A DNA stretch of 64,000 nt, taken from NCBI GenBank assembly GCA_963668655.2, contig CAXXPQ010000001.1, positions 682,001 to 746,000 on the forward strand. Direction: 5' to 3'. The notes beneath the pieces were generated by a model. That model made no database searches. It had not been told where the DNA came from and saw only the letters and a program-made list of their open reading frames with translations. Origin of the DNA: G963668655 sp963668655. GTDB lineage: Bacteria; Myxococcota_A; SURF-8. Shown here piece after piece: positions 18,199 to 27,605 of this stretch; the first letter of the stretch is position 1, and every line of letters starts with the position of its first letter. A program made the position numbers and the translations under genes.

Positions 18199-20010
18199 CT
18201 ATTTCTTCGGTTCGGAATACATCTCTTCGATCTGGTCTTTGTAGAGTTCATTGATAATTTTGCGCTTCAGTTTCATGGTGGGAGTCAGCTCGCCCGTTTC
18301 CTGGGAGAATGAATGGTCGATCAGGCGGAATTTCTTGATCTGCTCCACCCGGGCGAACTGATCATTGTAGGCGTTGATGGCTTCTTCGTACAGTTTTTGA
18401 ACTTCGGCCAGTCCGATGAGGTCGGCATGACTCTTGAATTCCAGGTTGCGTTCCCGGGCCCAGTTGGCCAGGGCCTCGAAATCCGGGACGATGAGAGCCG
18501 AGATGAAGGGACGACCGTCCCCGATGGAAACGATGGTTTCGATGTACGGATCGATAATCATGGCGCGCTCCAGATTCTGCGGGGAGATGTTTTTCCCGCC
18601 GGCGGTGATGAAGAGTTCTTTCTTTCGATCGGTAATGGACAGAAAACCGTCGTGGATTTCTCCGATATCACCCGTCTTGAACCAGCCGTTCTCATCGAAG
18701 GTTTCGCGGGTGGCCTCGGGTTTGTTGTAGTAGCCCTTCATGACCTGCGGCCCCTTGATGAGGATTTCGCCGTCGGGAGCGATGCGGAGTTCGGTGTCCA
18801 GCACGGCTTTTCCCACGCTGCCGAAGCGGAAGTCCTTGAAGGTGTTCAGGCAGACGATGGGCGTGGTTTCGGACAGGCCATAGCCCTCGTTGATCCACAG
18901 GCCCAGGGCATGGAAAAATTCGTTGATCTCCCGGGCCAGGGGGCCGCCGCCGGAGATGAACATCACGAGGCGATCCGCGCCGAGCCCGGTGCGGATTTTG
19001 GAAAAGATCAGGCGTTCGGCCAGTTTGTGTTGCAGGGAGAGCCAGGCGGGCAGGGATTTCCCCGTGGTGCGATAGACGGTGGCCCGTTTTCCCACTCCCA
19101 GGGCCCAGGAAAACAGCGATTTCTTCAACGGGCTGGCTTTGGCCAGTTTTTCGTGTACGCCGTTGTAGATTTTCTCGAAGAGTCTCGGCACGCTGATGAG
19201 GAAGTCGGGACGCAGTTCCTTCATGTTTTCCACGATGGTGGTGGTGTCCTCGGAATAATAGACGGTCCCGCCCAGGTAGATGGGAAAGTACCAGCCTCCG
19301 GTGCGTTCCATAGAATGGCTGAGCGGCAGGAAACTGAGCGCCATCTGACCTTCCTTGAAGATATCGCCGTAACAGTCGCTGGCCTGGTAGACGTTGGACA
19401 GGAAATTCTTATGGGTGAGCATGACGCCCTTCGGGGGGCCGGTGGTTCCGGAGGTGTAGATCAGCGTGGCCAGATCCAGGGGCGCGATGTCGTCCAGACG
19501 GCGTTCGAGTTCCTCCGGGGCGTCATGGTCTTCGCCCAGGGCGATGACGTCGTCCATGTGCAGGACGGTTTCGCCGTCCTCGACGCCCAGCCGCTCCATG
19601 GTGATGACGTGGGAAAGTCCCTCCACGCCGTCCCGGACGCTTCGGATTTTCTCGAAGTGTTCCTTTCCGGCGACGACCACCATTCTGCTTTTGGAGTCGT
19701 TCAGAATGTATTCGCATTCCAGGGCCGAGTTGGTGGCGTAGATGGGGACGTCCACCGCGCCGCAGGAGAGGATCGCCAGGTCGGCCAGTCCCCATTCCGG
19801 ACGATTGGGGCTGAAGATGGCGGCGTGACCGCCCGGCCGGAGTCCCAGGGAGATGAGGCCGAGGGCGAAGTTTCGGACCTTGCGTTCCGCCTCGCCCCAG
19901 GTCATGGTTTTCCAGGAACCGTTTTCCTTCCATCCCAGAAAGGGCGTCCCCGGAATTTCCGCAGCCTTGTTGAAAAACGTCTCGGGGATATGCCTTTCCT
20001 TGATGTCCAT
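18199..20010 (-). CDS. Long-chain fatty acid CoA ligase (AMP-forming)
   Basis: 603-aa adenylate-forming enzyme that activates fatty acids to acyl-CoA. It has the P-loop-like motif LIYTSGTTGPPKGVMLTHKN (about residues 187-206), the GYGLSETTPIVCLN motif, and the hinge region GWFKTGDIGEIHDGFLSITDRKKELFITAGGKNISP near residue 450. This C-terminal layout is that of the long-chain FadD15/FAA type (COG1022), about 600 aa. AAGGAG lies six to eight bases before the ATG. It follows the big lipoprotein gene by 61 bp on the same strand and may be cotranscribed, though no functional link is obvious. Structured repeat copy 1 begins 57 bp beyond its stop. Confidence 0.95.
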   Translation of the reverse strand: MDIKERHIPETFFNKAAEIPGTPFLGWKENGSWKTMTWGEAERKVRNFALGLISLGLRPGGHAAIFSPNRPEWGLADLAILSCGAVDVPIYATNSALECEYILNDSKSRMVVVAGKEHFEKIRSVRDGVEGLSHVITMERLGVEDGETVLHMDDVIALGEDHDAPEELERRLDDIAPLDLATLIYTSGTTGPPKGVMLTHKNFLSNVYQASDCYGDIFKEGQMALSFLPLSHSMERTGGWYFPIYLGGTVYYSEDTTTIVENMKELRPDFLISVPRLFEKIYNGVHEKLAKASPLKKSLFSWALGVGKRATVYRTTGKSLPAWLSLQHKLAERLIFSKIRTGLGADRLVMFISGGGPLAREINEFFHALGLWINEGYGLSETTPIVCLNTFKDFRFGSVGKAVLDTELRIAPDGEILIKGPQVMKGYYNKPEATRETFDENGWFKTGDIGEIHDGFLSITDRKKELFITAGGKNISPQNLERAMIIDPYIETIVSIGDGRPFISALIVPDFEALANWARERNLEFKSHADLIGLAEVQKLYEEAINAYNDQFARVEQIKKFRLIDHSFSQETGELTPTMKLKRKIINELYKDQIEEMYSEPKK

Positions 20011-20071
20011 GAAGCGCTCCTTCCAACGTGTTACGAATCCGCAAGCGACAATCGACCGGCGACGTCTTTTT

Positions 20072-23000
20072 TCAAGGGGCCGTGCAGTCCGTCAGGCAGA
20101 TACAGGTTCCTTCTCCATCCACAAAGGGGATCCGACCTTCCCAGCAGGTCTGTCCCACGTCGCAAAGCGGCGTCCCCGGCGAGGATTCCTGGCAGGCATC
20201 GTCCAGGCAGACGTGATGGCCTTCCGCGCCGCAGCAGCGTTCGCCGCCGTTGCAGGCGCCGTCGTCCCCCCAACCGTTTCCCGCAAGAATCTGTTCCATC
20301 GGATCGCAGGTGACGCCCGGATCTTCGCAGACCGGAGGGTTGTGATTCCAGGGTTCGCAGTAGCCGCCGTCGTCTCCCGCCACGCCGCCTGGGTAGGCCA
20401 CGCAGGCCCACTGGGGTTCCGTGTCGTCCCGGGTTTCGTCGGCGGGATCGGCGGGACAGTCCGCCGCCCCCAGCGTACAACCCGCCACGCAGCGGGCCGA
20501 GATCTCCCCTTCCACGCAGATATCGCCTTCGGTCGCACAGGCCGAGGGATCCAGCGGATCGCAGACGGGCAGGGCGTCCCACCAGGAGAGGAAGGTTTCC
20601 GCGACATGGCTCTGCTTGCGGCAATAGCCCGTTTCGAACAGGGAGACGCCGAATTCGTCGGCCTGGATGTGCGGCATGCAGGTGAAGCCGTCGTCGCATT
20701 CGTGGGGCAGAGGCGTGCAGGGAATGCGGCATTCCCGGAAGACGGCCTGCCCCTGCACGCGGTCCACGCAGACGCCGTCTCCAAGGAAGGGATGGCGGAC
20801 GCTCAGTTCGAACGGCCCGCCGTGGATGCGGCCGCCTTCCTTCAATCCGTCCACGATCACGCAGTAACTCCCCGGGATGAGTCGCAATTCCTCCAGCCGC
20901 GGGCTGAAGCCCATGAAGCCGTCGTCGCAGGCCAGGGGCTCCGAGTCGGCGTCGTCGCAGGGGCCGCTCCAGACCTCCAGCGCGGCCTTGAATGCGGCGG
21001 AAACGCGCAGATCCACCTGGACGGTTTTCGGGACGGTCAGTTCGAACATCTGATCCGGGCTGCCGCCGGTTACGGCGCAGCTTAAAGAAACCTTGTCCGT
21101 ACGTCCGGAGGTGTCGCCCGCCGCCCAGACACCGGCGGTATAATCCAGGTCGGACAGGATCGTGGCGCGGTCGGCGCGTTCTCCGTCTCGCGGTCCGGCG
21201 AAGGCCGCCCGCATGGAGAGCGACGCGGCCAGGATTTCCGCCGTTTTCCCGGTCTGGTTGTCTACGACCAGCCGCCAGGTTCCGGCGGCGTGGACGTTCT
21301 CCAGGCGGTCCAGGTTTCCCGGCGTGCTGATGGCGGGCAGGGCGAGGGAAAGCCGCCAGCCGGTTTCTCCTTGGGCGGCCGCGCCGCTGTCGCCTCCCGG
21401 CCAGGAGCGGAAGTCGGAGAATCCGCCGATGGCGAGTTCGGTTCCGTCCGGCGCGACGAGGGTTAGATCCAGCGAGGACGCGGGCGATTCCGCGAACTCG
21501 ACGGCGAACAGGAGCCCCAGGTCCAGCACGTCCAGGGCGGGAAGATGCAGGGAGAAGGTGTTTTCTCCCGAAAACAGCGGCGTACTGACGGGTTCCAGGA
21601 AATCGTACTTCTGGGCGGCGGCGCTTCCGGCGGGGTTGGGGATCATGCGGACCTCGGTCCGGTTGCCCGGGTCGTCGGTGAAAAGCAGCACGTCCCTGCG
21701 GCCGTCGCCGTTCGCGTCGAACAGCCGCAGGCCGGTGGCCCAGCCGTCCCCGGCGTCGTAGGTGGCCTGGGGGCCGAAGGATCCGTTCGACTGTATCAGA
21801 CGCACGGCCAGGCGCAGGCGCGGCGGGCCGGTGGCGACCGAAGGAAAGACCACGAGGAGATCGTCCAGACCGTCGCCGTTCATGTCCGCCCATTCGAAAA
21901 AGACCTTTCCCAAAAGGCCCTCCATGGCGAAGGCGACGGGTTCGGCCGTTTCGGTGAACGCGCCCATGCCGTCTCCCGTAAAGATCCGCAGAAGATTCTG
22001 GGACGTGCGAACCGCCAGGTCTTTCAGGCCGTCGCGATTCAGATAGCCCACGCGCACGGAGGCTCCGTCCAGATCCTCCGGCCCCACGGGAAATTCGTCG
22101 ATGCCTTCCTCGGAGGCGGCATGGCCGTACAGGCGGCCGTCGTCCGCCAGGACCAGGAGATCCGAGCGGCCATCCGCGGTCAGGTCCGCCGAATGCAGTT
22201 CGAGGATGCTGCGTTCGCTGAAGTCCATGGGGGAGGCGAAGGTGCCGTCTCCCTGGGAAATGAGGATGGCGTCTCCCAAAGCGAGATCCCCCAGGCCGTC
22301 ATCGTCGAAGTCTCCGTGCAGCACGGCCAGCGTGTCGATGGCGAGCATTATGCCCGTGTCGATGCCTGCGTCGAAGGATCCGTCTCCCGTTCCGGGAAAA
22401 ACGGTGAGGTACGCTTCGGGGCCGCCCGTTCGCGTGTGGACCAGGGCCAGGTCGAGCAGACCGTCCACGTAGAAATCTCCCACCACGAGCCGTCCGGCTT
22501 GTACGTCCGTCAGATCGATCTGTCCGATGAGGCGTGTGTCGGGCGGGACGGAGGAGGGCGGGACTTCGCGGATCTCGATGCGTTCTCCATCGACGAGCCA
22601 GGCCATGTCCGCACGGCCGTCGTTATCGAAGTCGCCGAGCACGGCGTCCTGAATCGCGTCGTTGCCGAACACGGAGCTTTGGAAGGGCGCGCTCCGGCCC
22701 TCCATGCGGCCGTCCAGGAACACGGTGCGGACGCCGGAATCCTCCGCTTGCAGGGCGGCCAGTTCCAGAAGGCCGTCGCGGTTGGCGTCCGTGAGAAGGA
22801 AATCGGAAATGTGCTTGTCCTCGCCGATGCCGGAGTTTTCTATGATATTGGAGAGGGCGAAAACGCCGTTGCCCTTTCCCGGATACCACAGGAAGCGGGC
22901 CGGCGCGCCCGGTGTGCTCATGGCCAGAAGATCGAGGCGTCCGTCGCCGTCGAAATCGGCCACGGTGAGGGCTTCCGCCGGCAGTTCCAGGGTTTTCGCT

Positions 23001-26000
23001 TCCACGCTTCGGAAACGGCCGCCGCCGTCGGAAAGGAACGTGACCAGTCGATCGGGATTCGCCGCCGATCGCGCCAGGAGGTCCGGAGCGCCGTCGAAAT
23101 TGAGATCCCCGACGAACAGGAGGCGCACGGGTTCGGTCAGCGTCAAGGCGGCGTAGCTCATTCGCAGCACGCCGTTTTCCGCCTCCACGCCCAGATACCA
23201 GCCCAGCACCGCGTCCGGGGAACTCATGGCGATGTCCGGCTTCCCGTCCCCATTGAAGTCCGCCGCCAGGTAATCGAGCGCATCGAATTCCGGTGGATTA
23301 TCGCCGTGAACTTCCTCGAAAGCGCCAGGGACGAAAGAACCGTCCGCCCGGTTCACGTACCAGGCCGGGCGGCGATTCACGGCATCGTGAACCAGGATGT
23401 CCGGGCGTTTGTCGCCGTTGAAGTCCGCGATGGCCAGGATATCCGTCTGCCAGCCGAGATCTTCCACGAGCCGGCCGTTTTCCGGGCTCGAAGCGCCGTA
23501 AAAGACCGCGCCCGCGCCCGTTACCAGATCCCGATAGCCGTCGCCGTCCAGATCGGAAACGGCGAGCGTGCGCACCGGGTCGGAGAACGATACCGCCGGA
23601 TCGAGCACGGAAAACGGCTGCACCTCGTCCGCAAGCGTGTTGTCGGAGCGGGGTTCGTAGAGCGTCACGGTGGAAAGATCCGCCGCCCAGGCCGCTAGTT
23701 CGGGCAGGAAATCCCCTTGAATGTCGCCGGTTTCGAGATGTTGCAGGGTTTCCGCGTGGGCCTGTCCGAAGGCGTTCGGATGAAAATGCCCGCTCTGACG
23801 GCCCAGCGAGGAAAGATCCGTAAAAGCCTTCGCCGGTCCCGGAGAGCTTTCCAGTTCGAACCCGGAAAGGGGCGTGCCCAGGGGCAGGCCCAGGGCATGG
23901 GGGCCGCCCGGATAGCTCCCGGCGGGACGGGTCGCCGTGCGTTCGTCCGATGTCCACTGAGAGAGGCGCACGTGGGTTTCGGGATCGGAGACGTAGACGC
24001 CCGCGGAAGCCCGTATCTCTGCGGAATCCGGGAACTCGCCGGAATCCCAGGGACTTTCGAAGCGTTTGCGGATTCTGGCCGGATCGCGGGCGATACGGTT
24101 CGTGGCGTCCAGACGGTTTTCCATCACGTCGTCGCCGTTGGCGTCTTGAACGGATTCCACCCGGTGATTGACGGCGAAGGGGCGGGCGCTCTGCCCGCCG
24201 CCCGGCGCGGCGTTGACCACCGCGAGGTCGTAGGGGGCATCCGCCGCCGGAAGCGCAAAATCGGGGAAGCGCGCCAAAAGAATCCAGGAGGTGGGGCCGC
24301 CGGATTCCGAGCCCTCGGCCTCCGGATCGGGCAAGAGGCGCAGCACCTCGCCTTCCGTCGAATCGATCTGAATACGGGCGTTGTCCATGAAGCGGAAGCC
24401 CTCTACCCATACGAAAAGATCCTGTGAAATCGGGAGATTCTGCTCGTCCAGCCGTTCGACGGCATAGGATTGCGGCAGGAAAGGCCGCACGCAGGCGGAC
24501 AGGTCTCCTGCCCCACAAGCCAGGCGCAGTTCGTCCAGCAGCTGTTCGGCTCCCGACGGACAGGTTTCGATGGCGGCCGTGCAGTTCTCCGGGAAGGTTT
24601 CGCAGGCCCAGAACTCCCGGCGACAGGCCTCGGGCAGCCAGGCGATGGCCTGTCTGGATTCGAAGTCCAAGGCCGTGACGGCGGTGATTTCCGGAGCCGG
24701 AGCCACGACGTGCAGGAAGTCCGTCTCCTCCGAAACGCCCGTGGATTCCACGGGTTCCGGGGTGACGACCCGCACCGGATAGGAACCGGTGGCGCGCATC
24801 AGCGGGTGGGTGTCCGCCAGAACCAGGCGGCAGCAGTTGATGCAGTCGGGGGGCACGCCGTCTTCCGCCGCCGGGCAACTTACGGCGTCGCTTTCCGCCG
24901 CCGTGCAGGCCATTCCGTTGACCGTGCCGGAAAGCCCGCAATCCATCATCAACTCGAAATCCCCTATCCGTGCCCGGGTGCCGTATTCCGGATGGCCGGG
25001 AGCCCCGGAGACGAAGTTCCAGCCGAAAATCGTCAGATCCGTCAGGCCGTTTTCGGAGTTCATGGCCACTACGGAGCCGGGCGAAACATGAGAGAGCGCC
25101 GGGACGGGACGCGTGCTCTGGGGTACGTCCAGAAGTTCAAGATGGAACTCTCCGATGGCCGGAACGTGCGTATCGGGAAGTTCGCTGCCGTTCTGCGCCC
25201 GGTCGAAAAAGCGGAAATACAGGATTTTTTCTCCGGGTTCACCTTCCAGGGAAAGCGAGACGCCGGACGTGGCCGGGATGCAGTCCGCGTCGATGGGGGA
25301 ACAGTTTCCCATGTCGCTTCGGTTCTGGGATACCTTGAAATAGGCCGTATCCGCGTCCGATTCCCGGATTTCCACCTGGACCACGGCGGAGGACACCGGA
25401 ACGGGCGTTTCTCCCTCGGACCAGGATTCTCCGTTCACGCGCAGGCGGCCCAGGCCGGGGGGCGTGGTGTCCGCCTCCACGACATCGAAAAAGCCCGGCG
25501 AGACGTTGCCGGCTGCGTCCTTCAGAAAAGCGGAAACCGTGTTCAGCGCGTTGGGGTTTTTCAACTCCAGATCCAGCGGAAAATTCGTCAGCGCGACCGT
25601 TCGTTCTCCGTCCGCCAGATCGCCGCGCAGCACCGCCTTCAGACCGGTTTCGGCGCTCTGAACGTTTACGGAAACCGTCGCCGTGTTCACCAGATCCGCT
25701 CCTCCGGCCAGGGTGAGCGTTCCCGCGACGGGGGGGACGGTGTCCAGAGATATCTCGTTTTTGCTTTGCAAGGCCGCCGGGGTGACGTTTCCGGCATTGT
25801 CCCGGGCGCAGATCCACAACGAGCGCAAGCCTTGTATGCCGGAAATGACGGTTCCGAAACGGCCGTCTTCCGGAAGCGTACGGTACTCGCCATGGGCGCA
25901 GTCGAAATCCGTTTCCGAAACGGCCACGCCGGCCACGCCCGACAGCGCGTCGGTGGCGTCCACATGCACGTCCACCATGGGACTGCTCGCCATTTCCCCC

Positions 26001-27238
26001 GCCGCTCCTCCGTTCAGCGTGCAGCTGACCTCCGGCGAGGTATGGTCCCACACCAGGGTTTGCTGCCGGGGTTCCGATTCATGGCCCGCCACGTCCGAGC
26101 ACTTGACGGAGATCGTATACTCGTTTTCGCCGTCGGCGAGCGTGAACGCCAGGTCGGGTTTGTAGGCCAGCCGTTGCCAGGCCGCCGAACCGATGCGCAG
26201 CCAGGCGTACGTCGCGGGTCCGGCCTCGTCCACGCAGGACAGCGAGAGAGCCACCAGACCTTCGGCGGTGTTCAGATAGCCGCTGCCGTTTCCCAGCACG
26301 ACGTCCGCCAACACCGGGGGCTGACTGTCGGAAACCACCGTTTCGACCATGATTTCGGATTCGAAGCCGCAGGCGTCCGCGAACTGAATCCGCACGGTGT
26401 TCGTGCCTTCGGAAAGTCCGGAAAGATCCAGGTCGCCTTCACCGTCGAAGTCTCCGTAATCCGGGGTGTTTTCTCCGATCCAGATGCGCGCCCGGTTGGC
26501 GAAGGCCGCCTTGGCGTGAAAACGGATGTTTGCTTCGTCCACATACCAGAGACCTTCGTGAAGCGTCGCCTCCACGGCGTCCAGTTTTACGGTCTCGCCG
26601 TTCAGCGTGAAGGTCGGGCCGTCTACGTGGTGCCCGTTCCAGGCCACGACCACTTCCCGTCCCGAACAGGCCGCGTCCAGCAGGTCCGGTCCGATGGCCG
26701 AAAGGGAATACGCGCCCACCGGCACGTTGGAGAAGACGTACTCGTTCTCGGCGTTCGGCTGCGTTTCCTGGCTTACCGCGCCCAGAAGCTTCACGGAAAC
26801 CGAGGACGGCGCCACGCCTTGGGGAAGAATCAGGCTTCCCGTTACCGATCCGACGCCGGTTTTCAGAACGATATCGCCAAGATGGATGGCGTCGCCCGCT
26901 TCCAGGACCACGGAGGCGGCATAGGTGTTATAGGCCGATCCCTCGGCGTTGGCGACCAACCCGCCGCTGTAGGCGATGCTTATTTCGTAGGTCTTGGCTT
27001 CCAGGTCCGCGAAGCGGAACGCACCGTCCGCCTCCGGGGCGACGCTCTCGCCCTGTCCGATATCGATACTCACTCGTGAGATGTCGTTCAGGCCTTCCAT
27101 ATTCGAAAGGACCACCCGACCCTGGAGGCTGCCCGTGGTTTCCCGTGGTGTTTCGGTTTCGTCCCCGGAACACCCGGCGATCCAGAGAACAGGAAGAAAA
27201 CCTACGGCCAGAATCACCGCCCAAAAACGTTTCCGCAT
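20072..27238 (-). CDS. Giant mosaic surface lipoprotein with FG-GAP repeats and P-domain
   Basis: 2388 aa. The start at 27238 (AAGGAG just upstream) gives a signal peptide with lipobox WIAGC. Order of parts: a carboxypeptidase-regulatory-like beta domain (about residues 45-110); a long stretch of Ig-like and bacterial surface domains (to about 1150); FG-GAP/VCBS repeats with DxDGDG-type calcium loops such as DLDGDGYRD, DFNGDGKPD and DANGDGRRD (about 1165-1865); a proprotein-convertase P-domain-like sandwich (about 1876-2016, LDLTLVAPDGTEL); a PPC-like domain (about 2043-2150); and a Cys-rich tail (about 2152-2388). The FG-GAP part probably forms a beta-propeller. No enzyme domain is seen; an adhesin or matrix role is likely. 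A much longer frame back to 27625 runs through the promoter and is not the gene. Confidence 0.85.
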   Translation of the reverse strand: MRKRFWAVILAVGFLPVLWIAGCSGDETETPRETTGSLQGRVVLSNMEGLNDISRVSIDIGQGESVAPEADGAFRFADLEAKTYEISIAYSGGLVANAEGSAYNTYAASVVLEAGDAIHLGDIVLKTGVGSVTGSLILPQGVAPSSVSVKLLGAVSQETQPNAENEYVFSNVPVGAYSLSAIGPDLLDAACSGREVVVAWNGHHVDGPTFTLNGETVKLDAVEATLHEGLWYVDEANIRFHAKAAFANRARIWIGENTPDYGDFDGEGDLDLSGLSEGTNTVRIQFADACGFESEIMVETVVSDSQPPVLADVVLGNGSGYLNTAEGLVALSLSCVDEAGPATYAWLRIGSAAWQRLAYKPDLAFTLADGENEYTISVKCSDVAGHESEPRQQTLVWDHTSPEVSCTLNGGAAGEMASSPMVDVHVDATDALSGVAGVAVSETDFDCAHGEYRTLPEDGRFGTVISGIQGLRSLWICARDNAGNVTPAALQSKNEISLDTVPPVAGTLTLAGGADLVNTATVSVNVQSAETGLKAVLRGDLADGERTVALTNFPLDLELKNPNALNTVSAFLKDAAGNVSPGFFDVVEADTTPPGLGRLRVNGESWSEGETPVPVSSAVVQVEIRESDADTAYFKVSQNRSDMGNCSPIDADCIPATSGVSLSLEGEPGEKILYFRFFDRAQNGSELPDTHVPAIGEFHLELLDVPQSTRPVPALSHVSPGSVVAMNSENGLTDLTIFGWNFVSGAPGHPEYGTRARIGDFELMMDCGLSGTVNGMACTAAESDAVSCPAAEDGVPPDCINCCRLVLADTHPLMRATGSYPVRVVTPEPVESTGVSEETDFLHVVAPAPEITAVTALDFESRQAIAWLPEACRREFWACETFPENCTAAIETCPSGAEQLLDELRLACGAGDLSACVRPFLPQSYAVERLDEQNLPISQDLFVWVEGFRFMDNARIQIDSTEGEVLRLLPDPEAEGSESGGPTSWILLARFPDFALPAADAPYDLAVVNAAPGGGQSARPFAVNHRVESVQDANGDDVMENRLDATNRIARDPARIRKRFESPWDSGEFPDSAEIRASAGVYVSDPETHVRLSQWTSDERTATRPAGSYPGGPHALGLPLGTPLSGFELESSPGPAKAFTDLSSLGRQSGHFHPNAFGQAHAETLQHLETGDIQGDFLPELAAWAADLSTVTLYEPRSDNTLADEVQPFSVLDPAVSFSDPVRTLAVSDLDGDGYRDLVTGAGAVFYGASSPENGRLVEDLGWQTDILAIADFNGDKRPDILVHDAVNRRPAWYVNRADGSFVPGAFEEVHGDNPPEFDALDYLAADFNGDGKPDIAMSSPDAVLGWYLGVEAENGVLRMSYAALTLTEPVRLLFVGDLNFDGAPDLLARSAANPDRLVTFLSDGGGRFRSVEAKTLELPAEALTVADFDGDGRLDLLAMSTPGAPARFLWYPGKGNGVFALSNIIENSGIGEDKHISDFLLTDANRDGLLELAALQAEDSGVRTVFLDGRMEGRSAPFQSSVFGNDAIQDAVLGDFDNDGRADMAWLVDGERIEIREVPPSSVPPDTRLIGQIDLTDVQAGRLVVGDFYVDGLLDLALVHTRTGGPEAYLTVFPGTGDGSFDAGIDTGIMLAIDTLAVLHGDFDDDGLGDLALGDAILISQGDGTFASPMDFSERSILELHSADLTADGRSDLLVLADDGRLYGHAASEEGIDEFPVGPEDLDGASVRVGYLNRDGLKDLAVRTSQNLLRIFTGDGMGAFTETAEPVAFAMEGLLGKVFFEWADMNGDGLDDLLVVFPSVATGPPRLRLAVRLIQSNGSFGPQATYDAGDGWATGLRLFDANGDGRRDVLLFTDDPGNRTEVRMIPNPAGSAAAQKYDFLEPVSTPLFSGENTFSLHLPALDVLDLGLLFAVEFAESPASSLDLTLVAPDGTELAIGGFSDFRSWPGGDSGAAAQGETGWRLSLALPAISTPGNLDRLENVHAAGTWRLVVDNQTGKTAEILAASLSMRAAFAGPRDGERADRATILSDLDYTAGVWAAGDTSGRTDKVSLSCAVTGGSPDQMFELTVPKTVQVDLRVSAAFKAALEVWSGPCDDADSEPLACDDGFMGFSPRLEELRLIPGSYCVIVDGLKEGGRIHGGPFELSVRHPFLGDGVCVDRVQGQAVFRECRIPCTPLPHECDDGFTCMPHIQADEFGVSLFETGYCRKQSHVAETFLSWWDALPVCDPLDPSACATEGDICVEGEISARCVAGCTLGAADCPADPADETRDDTEPQWACVAYPGGVAGDDGGYCEPWNHNPPVCEDPGVTCDPMEQILAGNGWGDDGACNGGERCCGAEGHHVCLDDACQESSPGTPLCDVGQTCWEGRIPFVDGEGTCICLTDCTAP

Positions 27239-27333
27239 GTAAGGCTCCTTGATCGCGGCGCGCCGCCGCCGAATGGGCGGAACGACCGAACGTATATTTT
27301 GTTCTGGCGACCGGTACTGCGTCGAATACATGG

Positions 27334-27361
27334 ATTTTAGACGAAAAGTCGGAAAAGTCAA
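27334..27361 (-). promoter_or_regulatory. Sigma-70-type promoter of the giant lipoprotein gene
   Basis: On the minus strand TTGACT (27361-27356), a 16-base spacer and TAAAAT (27339-27334), giving a leader of about 90 nt. The rest of the 27239-27605 gap between the divergent genes shows no other feature I can support. Confidence 0.55.
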
Positions 27362-27605
27362 TTCGTTACGCAAGCTTCGGGATGATTCCCCCGGGCGTCT
27401 CCCCGGGATTCCCCGGCGGCGAGGTTCCGTCCGGAGGGAGGTCGGCGACGTGCGATTCGGTTCGGCTTCCGAAATTCTTTTCGGATGATTATCGTCGGTT
27501 TCCGTCTCTAATTCCTTTACAGTTTCCCGGTCGCCGTGTTTGAATGCAAAGTGCAACTTGGACGTGGGACGGAAAAGACCTGGGAACGACAAGGAGAAAC
27601 GGCGC

